NCBI RefSeq assembly: GCF_020520425.1
Contig: NC_079491.1
Span: forward strand, 43,948,027-44,012,026
Reading direction: 5' to 3'
DNA: 64,000 bases
Source of the DNA: Spinacia oleracea
Taxonomy: Eukaryota; Streptophyta; Magnoliopsida; Caryophyllales; Amaranthaceae
The translations under genes and the position numbers were made by a program. The notes under the pieces are model-generated. The model did not search any database. It saw only the letters and a list, made by a program, of their open reading frames with translations, and had not been told where the DNA came from. Below, one piece after another: positions 56,091 to 64,000 of this stretch (within the stretch, counting starts at the first letter, position 1; each line of letters opens with the position of its first letter).

Positions 56091-57375
56091 GCCATATAGA
56101 GCACCATTAGTAGTTCTTTAGATTGATAGAAAAAATAATAGAGACTTTAGACGGTCCTAAGGCCCTTTAGAATATGTGTCAGTTTTATTTCAGTGTGTTT
56201 TCCTTACTTTCTAAATCAATAAAGGCGTAATATTTCTCCTAAAAATTTTATTCTAACACTAAATAAACACCAAATGTACTTGCAAAATAAAAAAAATAAA
56301 GAAGCGGCCCACTATAGGCCCAACAAACAAAGCCCACTCGATTTTGAAATAATGCCATGTGAACCAGTTCCAGAAACCCACAAAATAAACCACACTATCC
56401 CATCCTCAAAACCTAAAAAGCCAACCAATGTCATCATGAGAGCCAATCCATGCAACCCAAAATCAAAAAGAAATCAAAAATTTAAAACAAATGCAAATGT
56501 TACCAAAAAAAATAAATTCATAAAACATAGAATCCACCGACAGCTGTTTCACATAGATTCCATCATACCCTCCACAAAGATCTTCATAAGTTCCGCACCC
56601 TGACTCCATTTTCAAAACTGTTTTGAACCACCAATAGAAAAAATTAATCTGGACAAAAATGCGTTTCTCGCTAACAGTAAAAAACGCCTCCAAAATAGCC
56701 TCAAAATTAACTTTGACTACGAAGCAAAATATCAAGGCACAAAAAACGAAATAGAAATAAACGCAAGAACATGTGAAGCAAAAACGTCAGAATTGACCGC
56801 CCAAGTTATTTTCGGCGCCCAGGGCTGGGCGCCGAAATTTCTGACGCCCCAGCCTGGGCGTTGAAACTCTCTGCCTGCCAAAAGTTTTCCTTTTTTCGAA
56901 AAGTGCTCGTCATTTTATCCGCACACAAAGGAAAAATAACGAACACTTGGGGGGTACAGTACGTATCCAAATAGGTTCACCAACAAATTGGTCGAATTTT
57001 ACGCAACCTATGGAAAACGGCAGATGAAAATAATGGCAAATACTTCACTCATTTGACCGATTAAGTAATATGTTTCCACTTCAGGACATATCTACCGAAA
57101 TCCGGCATACTAGAACTTATTCTAAAGCTAAGAACTACGCGCGACCTGATTATGACAAGATACGTAGGCAATCCTTACCAAGGATTCGGTCCAAATAATA
57201 ATAAAAAAAATTATATTCTTTGTGTAAAAAAGTGTTAGACATATAAACAAAATTGAATGGAAACTAAAAATACGCCTTTATTAAAATATAATAAGAAGGA
57301 AAACAAAGTGCTAGGAATAAAAACAAACACAATTGAAATAAATAGAGGGCACCTACACCCTAGCAAAGAACTACA
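56091..57375. other. Spacer between protease region and antisense gene
   Basis: Homologous to 3513-4787. Paired GC palindrome at about 56810-56870. No supported gene. Confidence 0.65.
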
Positions 57376-59177
57376 CTACTGTAGTTCTTCCGGATCATCA
57401 AATAAAGTCTTGAAGAGAGCAATGTTCGCAGGATCCACCCCCATAGTCTTCTGCGCTGCCCCAATATCAATCTGCATAAGAACTGGCTCCTGGACACTAA
57501 CTTCCAAAGATGCCAAAGCTTTAGAAACAGTTATAGCCCGCTCAGCCTCAAGGGCACAAACAGTGGTGGGAGAAGGAGTACTATCATCAACTGGACTAGC
57601 CACTGTTTCTACAGGCGGCTGAGCCTTCCTAACCCATACATTGTTCCGGCGACGATCTCCGCGAGAGCTTGCATTTCTTTTAACAACAGCAGGCCCCTTC
57701 ATGTTAGGCATCTTTTTAGGCCTGACACTGGAACGGGGAAGAACTTCCTTTCGCTTTCGATCAGGACGAGCTTTCACAGTCTTAAAACTATAGGTACGAG
57801 GTCTGGCAGAATCAGGACCCTCATACTTAACACAAATACGAGGTATCAAAAGCTCAGCCGGCTCCCCATTACGAGCCTCGGTCCTTACGTCCTTGTCATC
57901 GGAACTCATCCACAACTTATAGTTTTCAGAAAGACCCACAAACCCATTTGTAGCTACAGCCCAACGCGGGAGACCATCATAATACCTAGCCCACGCTAAG
58001 ACACGTGTTTGTGCAAAGGTCGCTACCTTAGGTGGTACCGTATCAGAAAAGGGGATAGTCTGCCTTAAACCATATTGACGCATGACTCGGTAAGGGAAAA
58101 TATAAATGGGACTAGATAGCCCCAACAAAGAAACATAAACCGATACATCAGACCCCCTGTCATAGTAGTCAAACCTCACCATGGTACCACCCACTTAATA
58201 GAACAAATGCCATAAGTAAAAAAGGAGGTCCATTCGGCCTCGTCCTGGCCTTGGTGCAAGTATTTTCGGTTACCCAAAGCTATAGGGCGATAATGTTTAG
58301 GATCGGCAGGAGCTTCCAAAAGTCTAAGCCGTTCTGCAAGCCAAATCTGCAAAAACAAGTACGATCGAATCAAAAGAATGAAAAGAAAAAAAAAGGTTCC
58401 TGGGGCGCAGTTTCAACGCCCAGGACCAGGCGCCGAATATTCCAGCGCCCAGCCCTGGGCGCTGAAATTCAGCCCCAGGCAAAAAGAAATATATAAAAGT
58501 GGCGTATGTGTGCGCAGAGAAAAAAAATAGATTACCTGCAGTAATAGGGGGCTTCCCTTAAAAATTTCGGATTTGGCATCCTTCTTCAGCTCATCCGCAC
58601 TCAGCAAAGTCTCAGCAACAACCAACGGCATAATAGAATAGCAACTTTCCATCTGGCTAATCAAGGGGATCAGCCTTATGTCACCGAACTCACCATTATT
58701 ATTCGACAGCAAATAATGATTCAACAAGCAAAATACAAGGGCTCGAATGTTCAATTTTTGTTCAGTCATATTCTTACTAGGCCTAAAATGATGTTTTACG
58801 TGTTTTACCAAGTTAACCTTATCGTCTACAACAAGTTCAGCAAACATGTTATCATCTAGCCCTAGGAAAGCCCTTATGGTTGTTTTACCCTCTTTAATAG
58901 TGCCAGGGGTAACAGGAGTAGCATTAGTAGGATAACCAAGGATCGCAACAAATTCATCAGGCAAAGGACATATTTCATTGCCCCGAAAGGAAAAAACATG
59001 ATGATCGGAGTCCCAAAAGTTTAGGGCAGCATGCAGAAAATTATAATCAATATTAATTTATTGTAAGCCTAAAAGTGCCTCTAAGTGGTATTCTTTTAAC
59101 AAAGCTTTTTCTGTGGGAGTAAGGGCTCGTAGCCAACGCCTAACAGTCCATTGGAGTGAGAAAGTAGGGATCGACAT
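57376..59177 (-). pseudogene. Antisense PMD/DUF7745-like gene of copy 2, broken
   Basis: Same two-exon layout as 4788-6601: exon 1 is 59177-58536 and exon 2 is 58346-57376, with the same splice motifs. Exon 1 has a TAA at about 59055, where copy 1 has CAA (after LLGLQ). Exon 2 has a frameshift near 58155-58165 in a C run (shorter than in copy 1). The C-terminal part also lacks a few residues (ITVSKALASLEV). Not functional, but the rest is well kept. Confidence 0.85.
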
Positions 59178-59259
59178 GGCAAAAGCAGTAAATAATTAGA
59201 GCACAGCAAAAAAGAGAGAAAGAATTTGAGAGTGGTGGAAAATAAGGACGTACCTAGCC

Positions 59260-59271
59260 CCTATATATAGC
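59260..59271 (-). promoter_or_regulatory. TATA box of the copy 2 antisense gene
   Basis: Same GCTATATATAGG on the minus strand about 85 bp before the ATG, as in copy 1. Confidence 0.6.
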
Positions 59272-59950
59272 TGAACGCACCCAATAAACATCCTGATCCC
59301 ATTCGGAAACGTGTTAGAAATCTGAAAATCAAATATTACCAGGAAAGAACTTTCAGCGCCCACCTCTGGGCGCCGAAATTTTTAACGCCTGAGCTTGGGC
59401 GCTGAAAATTCAGCCCAAGGCCCAGATTTCACAAAAACACGGAATAGGAAAGGACTTAAGACCGTGTTGCTAAAACACGAGGCCCTATTACAAGTAAGAT
59501 CAAGCCCAAAGCACCTTTAGCTCCCAAATAAGCAAAAAATAATAATAACATTGAAACTTGGTCGAAACTTAGACTCATCTCAGAAAACGCTCATGTACAC
59601 TTTTCAAAAAAAGCAAGTTAAATATCATGGTCATTCTTTGAAACACCAAAAATATGTGTCGTCAAGTCATTGGTTTTCCAAATAGAAAATGTCTGTCTGT
59701 CAAAGGGATAATCCGGGCCAAGCCAAAACCAGATGTCGCCTGAAAGCTAAAGTCGCACTCCACGGCTTCACTAAAATAGCACACTACTATAGGAGGTCGC
59801 TCGCACATACGAGCGTGACCCCAAACATGATTACAAGACGCGAAAAACAACCGACGAGCCCCAACACTTGGGGGCTCGCGAAAAGTGGACTCCAACAAAG
59901 AGCGCGCAATCAAAATCACATTCCCAGACTGCGCCACGCACCATATCATG
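59272..59950. other. Non-coding part of Ogre copy 2 up to the gypsy insertion
   Basis: Homologous to about 6693-7385. Paired palindrome at about 59352-59415. The last 5 bases, TCATG (59946-59950), are the candidate target duplication of the next element. Confidence 0.6.
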
Positions 59951-62702
59951 TGTAATCCCCCGTAAATTTAGAAACATTATTTATATATTTTAACGTATAG
60001 TTAATTATATTTAAATAAAAATTTACGAATTTTAGTAATAAATATATAATTAACGTATATTTATTTTATTTATTTTTATACGTTCTAAATATTTCAACGA
60101 TTTATGAAATTAAAATAATTTTAGAATTTGATGTTGAAAATAATTTGAATTACGAAAACACGATTGAATTTAGAAAACAATCCTAAGCGGTGTTGAATTC
60201 AAATACCAAACTTAATTCTAATCCTAGCCCAATTTGATATAGCCCAATTTGATAAAGCCCAAAACAAATAACCCATAAACCCAAATCCTTGTTTCAATAC
60301 TCACGTGAAACTCAACTCTCTCCCCATTCACGTGTTCACGTAAAAAAATCACAAAAATCTCAAACCCTCCTCCTTGCCCTCAGCCGTCGGACCTGTTGCT
60401 GCGCCACCCCTGCTCCCGCCGCGTCCTCCACCTGTACTAGCCAGCGACTTCCCTTCTCTCCCTCTCGTTCATGCCTTCGTTTCTCCTTATTTTCTTGCTT
60501 TTTGGCTTGCTTCCCTCGACAACCACCACAGTACCACCACCGTCCGCAACAACCACCTCACTACAACCGTTGTCGCGTAGCGCCGCCCAGTCGCGGCTAA
60601 CCTCCCTTCTTTCTCTCCTCCAACACACGCAAGCAGTCTTCCCTTCTCTCCTTGTTTCTTGCTCTCGCCAGCCACCGTGTTGCACCTCCGTCGCGCCACC
60701 AGCCACGCTGCACCACCGGCGCGCCGACCTCCTGCCCTGCTGCCGCCGTCCCTGACTGCCGGCCAGCCACCCTTCTCTCTTTCGTTTGGTTAATTCTTAA
60801 AAACCCTAAGCTAATTAAATGTTTTGATTATGTTTTATTTATGTAATTTACGTTTTATTGAATTAAATGTATAGTTTTTAGTATTCAATTAAGAATTTCC
60901 GATTTATATGTTTTATGTAATTTAATTAATAAATTTCAGATTGTATAATTGACTGAAATAAGAGTTTGAATTATTTAAAACATGAATTTTAAGCCTTTAA
61001 TGGTTTTAAGTCATTGTAGAATGATTATGGATTATTAAAACTATTATTTTATGTTCTAAGCATGATAATTTGGTTTTGAGAAAGCTTTAAATGATTTCAT
61101 ATTGCTGGAAATTTAAAGTACGATGTTTGCAAAGAGTTTTCAACGAATTTCAATCACTAATTCAATAATTATGATGCTAGGAAATCAAATATTCAAGTTT
61201 TGATATTGAGGAAGGTTTTAAATATGTTTAGGATGCATTTAGAATGCTTTATTATGGTTGCGAATGATTAGACATTGATTGGGATTATTTGTTGGTTGTT
61301 TTAGGCGGAGAATTCTCTTTAGGCGACTTCTGAAAGTGTTAAAGTGGCCTATCAGTTTGTTTACGCAAGGTATGTACATACCTGTGTGCTTGGAATGTGT
61401 GCTAATTGTTGAAACCATGTTGAATTATTGATGAACTTGGTTATGATAATGTTGTTGATGAACTTAGTCAGGTTGAAATTGCATGTTTGATACTGTTGGA
61501 TGAACATATTAAACCTTTATTGCATTTTGAGGATTATAACATGTTAGTATGGAAGATTGATGCAAACATGTTTGATTGGGAACACTAGATTATTTAGTAT
61601 ATAATTCAGATCAGTTAATTGTTGTTCCCTTTTTAGCTTTTCACTACTTTATGAGGGCGGAGGACCTTATTTAGTAAGTTGAAACCTTATACCCATATTC
61701 AGGGGTTGATCAGTATTAAAGAAAAGATTGGAGTTAATTGGAATGAGTCTTGTTTGATGCCTTTGTGATCACTTACTCAATTCCAAGATAAAAACAGTTA
61801 TAAATAAATGTGAGTTGCATGCCTTATGTGATTGTTGAGTCATAACAGGGTGTCAATTTGTAAATCATGTAAAGTGAAACTGAGTAGCAATAGCTTTAGA
61901 CTGTGCACGTCTAAAGTGACGGACAAACAGGAGTTGGGGTTCATGGTGGTAGCCCATGGCCTTTCATTCGGACCGGATTGATCACCGCGTCCTATTTTCA
62001 GTCAAACGTTCCTCGATATCGCAGGTCACTGAGGTTACGGAGTCGCGCCCGTACCTCGCCTAGCTAGAAAACTCGGTCCATTGCCTATTTCAATTAAAAT
62101 AATATTATTGCTATAAAAGTCTAGTCCAGTCTAGCCTAGTCTAGTTAAGTATGGTCGTCAGATATTCATGCTTTGTCTGCCCTTATTTATGTTCATTAGT
62201 ATCATGTTATGATTGATCGTTTAATAGAATCATGTTAGGATTATTATTGATTTAGTATGTAGTACTCAGCTTTGCTGATTACGTGCTTTTGCTTGTGCAT
62301 GTTGATCATGGCTATGCCTTATTGATCCTGTGATGACCCAATCTTTGGTGAGCAGTCTCTAAGGATCAATAAGCATTGTCCATCTGCAGGTTTGAAGATG
62401 TTGCATCATTGGGATCGGGAATAGAGAGCTTGTATTTAGTTTTGGTTTGATAAGTTAACTTGGGTTTGTTAATTGGGACTTTAAACTTGTCGTACTATTT
62501 ATATTTCCTTATTTTCGTTGGATGATTTTTGGGAGTAAACCTGTAATCGATTATTTATAAACCTAAAGTTAGTTTTATGTTTTCCGCTGCAAAATTCTGA
62601 ATAAGCCGTTACGTTTTCACACGGGCGATAATGCCTTGATAATTCTCTACGTTTTACATTAAAATGTTGTTTTAGAAAAGAGAGAATTGTCGGGGTGTTA
62701 CA
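59951..62702 (+). repeat. 5' LTR of gypsy-like element
   Basis: 2752 bp with inverted ends TGTAATCCCCCG and CGGGGTGTTACA. It is followed at once by a primer site. Contains a CT-rich region (60290-60780) whose Pro/Ser/Arg-rich ORFs on both strands are artefacts of composition. Confidence 0.85.
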
Positions 62703-62705
62703 AAG

Positions 62706-62718
62706 TGGTATCAGAGCT
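62706..62718 (+). promoter_or_regulatory. Primer binding site, gypsy-like element
   Basis: TGGTATCAGAGCT, complementary to the 3' end of initiator Met-tRNA, three bases after the LTR. Confidence 0.9.
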
Positions 62719-63468
62719 AAGGTTTTACTTTAATAAAATTTTAGGCGCCTAACTATCTAGTTATTTAAAATAAATTTCTTAAAAATCGAGATTCTACGTA
62801 TTATAGTGTTCAAAAATTGGTACTTTTTTTTGGGGGGCCGATTTCATTTTACCTTGTTTGAAAGTATACGATATTCCTTATTTACGTTCGAAATCAAATT
62901 ATTTTTCCAAGTTAAAGTGATACTTTGGACATTTTTTTTTTTTATTATTTATTATTCAAACAAATAAATAAAAATAATATGAATACATTTTTTTTTTAAA
63001 AAGGAGTTCAATTTTTTTTTAAGTTGTTTCAAGAGTTAGAATTCGTTAATTAGGAAATATAAATCTTTTCGAATTAATAACTTTATTCTCGAATTTATTC
63101 GCTACGCATTTTCTTAACTTATTTCATTTTACTTATGTTATATTTTTATTTATGTTATTACTCTACGTTATAATTTTATTATATTTTCGTCCTTTTATTT
63201 CGTTATATAAATGATACTAATGCTTTAGTTTATGAGAGATGGGTAGTATAAGAAGGGCATATAAGATAGAATTATATGTGCATTAGTAGCTAGTCAATGA
63301 TAAGAAATTGATTGTTATGTATGTGCATGTGCTAATTGTTTAAGTGTTACATTTACAAGTGCATAAAGAATTGTTTGATTCCACCAAACTTATCGATTAC
63401 TGAACCTTGTTTATGTTTTGGCTGGAAAATCGTTAGTGAGACCTTGAATTGTGTATTTCAGGGATAAA
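62719..63468 (+). other. Leader of gypsy-like element
   Basis: About 750 bp, AT-rich with T runs, no gene seen. Confidence 0.6.
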
Positions 63469-64000
63469 ATGTTTCTTTCCAAGTATACCAATATAGGATC
63501 CTTCGAGAAACTTGATATAGAAACCCCAGATATTTATGTGAAGAAAATTGTGTTTGGATGTGAATATTATGCTAAGGTTCAAGGGCAACCTATCTTAATG
63601 AGAAAGGATATCATAGCAGCCACTATCATTAATTGCTTACCTAACAAATTTCCATACCTAGAACTCAAGGAAAAGTTTAAAGACATGCATTCTGATAATG
63701 GAACTCCAAACTTGGCTAAGTATGGAACTTGGGATGGTAGATGGAAATATGATTCAGAAATTCTGACCACCGTTATTGAAGCGGCAGAAAGTGGGTTTAG
63801 AGACGGTAAAATCGTAGGGAGTCATGTTGGGGATTCAGTTACAGAAGAACCTATGGGAATTAGTGTAAATAATGACCTAGAGGAAAATGATGTAGCTGTG
63901 GAGAATGAGAATGTAGGTGTTGAGGCAGAGTATCCTAACCCAGCGGCTCATGAGCCAACCATTGAGATCTCTAGTGATTCGGATGCAGAGCTCGAAAGTG
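63469..64000 (+). CDS. First ORF of the gypsy-like element, unrecognised, open at window end
   Basis: Starts at ATG 63469 (MFLSKYTNIGSFEKLDIETP) and is open for 177 codons to the last base, so it has no stop in the window. The first about 110 residues have no domain I recognise. From about 115 on it is very acidic (NNDLEENDVAVENENVG, then EISSDSDAELES), as often seen ahead of Gag in plant gypsy polyproteins. It may be the N-terminus of Gag-Pol or a separate extra ORF. Confidence 0.55.
   Translation, partial: MFLSKYTNIGSFEKLDIETPDIYVKKIVFGCEYYAKVQGQPILMRKDIIAATIINCLPNKFPYLELKEKFKDMHSDNGTPNLAKYGTWDGRWKYDSEILTTVIEAAESGFRDGKIVGSHVGDSVTEEPMGISVNNDLEENDVAVENENVGVEAEYPNPAAHEPTIEISSDSDAELES

Larger units (their letters stand above)
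50446..59950 (+). mobile_element. Ogre/Tat-type element, copy 2 (3' end cut off by a gypsy insertion)
   Basis: 5' LTR, primer site, gag, protease, spacer and antisense gene follow the same order as copy 1 and are homologous throughout. The sequence stops at about 59950, where the equivalent of copy 1 position about 7380 is reached. Again no reverse transcriptase lies between protease and the antisense gene. Confidence 0.9.
59951..64000 (+). mobile_element. Ty3/gypsy-like element, 5' part (continues past window)
   Basis: Long 5' LTR, initiator-Met primer site and a first ORF. The junction falls abruptly within Ogre copy 2. No pol is inside the window, so the class is inferred from LTR size and termini. 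Confidence 0.7.

Noticed and set aside
60289..60755. Pro/Ser-rich protein starting in the gypsy LTR
   Set aside because: CT-rich tract read open in several frames on both strands, within a clear LTR. No domain.

Overview
This is plant nuclear DNA made almost entirely of nested transposable elements. No free-standing host gene is complete in the window. Support comes from plant-type LTR retrotransposons (Ogre/Tat, Athila and Ty1/copia lineages, with initiator-Met-like or TGG-type primer sites), FAR1/FHY3-type Mutator-like (MULE) transposases, GT-AG introns, and a broken casein kinase 1-like gene of plant type. The Gag and antisense proteins look like those of Amaranthaceae (spinach, beet, quinoa group), but that is an impression from memory and is weak. 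Layout, left to right: (1) 1-10336 is an Ogre/Tat-type element (copy 1). The window opens inside its 5' LTR. It keeps a shortened gag and has no visible reverse transcriptase. On the opposite strand it carries an intact, intron-containing gene of the plant-mobile-domain/DUF7745 type with its own TATA box, and it has tandem arrays before its 3' LTR. (2) 10337-17359 is the 3' half of an Athila-type Ty3/gypsy element, into whose RNase H region copy 1 inserted: RNase H-integrase, a spacer full of GC palindromes, an env-like ORF with an in-frame stop, and the 3' LTR. (3) 17360-21341 is a FAR1-type MULE (A, minus strand) that the Athila entered. (4) 21376-29000 is a TA-repeat-flanked element (B) with MULE-like ends. 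It holds exons captured from a casein kinase 1-like gene, three tRNA-like sequences and a smaller nested inverted-repeat transposon. (5) 29073-50445 is a second FAR1-type MULE (C, plus strand) with a three-exon transposase pseudogene and an antisense ULP1-like protease pseudogene. An apparently intact Ty1/copia element (31311-41700, 5-bp target duplication ATTTG) sits in the first intron of the transposase gene. (6) 50446-59950 is Ogre/Tat copy 2, with fuller gag plus protease and a decayed antisense gene, inserted in MULE C. (7) 59951-64000 is the 5' LTR, primer site and first ORF of another Ty3/gypsy element that interrupted copy 2. The nesting order can be read directly: Ogre copy 1 into Athila into MULE A; copia and Ogre copy 2 into MULE C; and a gypsy element into Ogre copy 2. 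The strongest observations are these. The MULE C transposase has an intron where MULE A has none, bounded by an 18-bp near-perfect direct repeat and partly built from the element's own 3' flank. An antisense spliced gene is kept open in an Ogre-type element that lacks visible pol. Most of the element families carry a private short palindrome, amplified only in their non-coding compartments.
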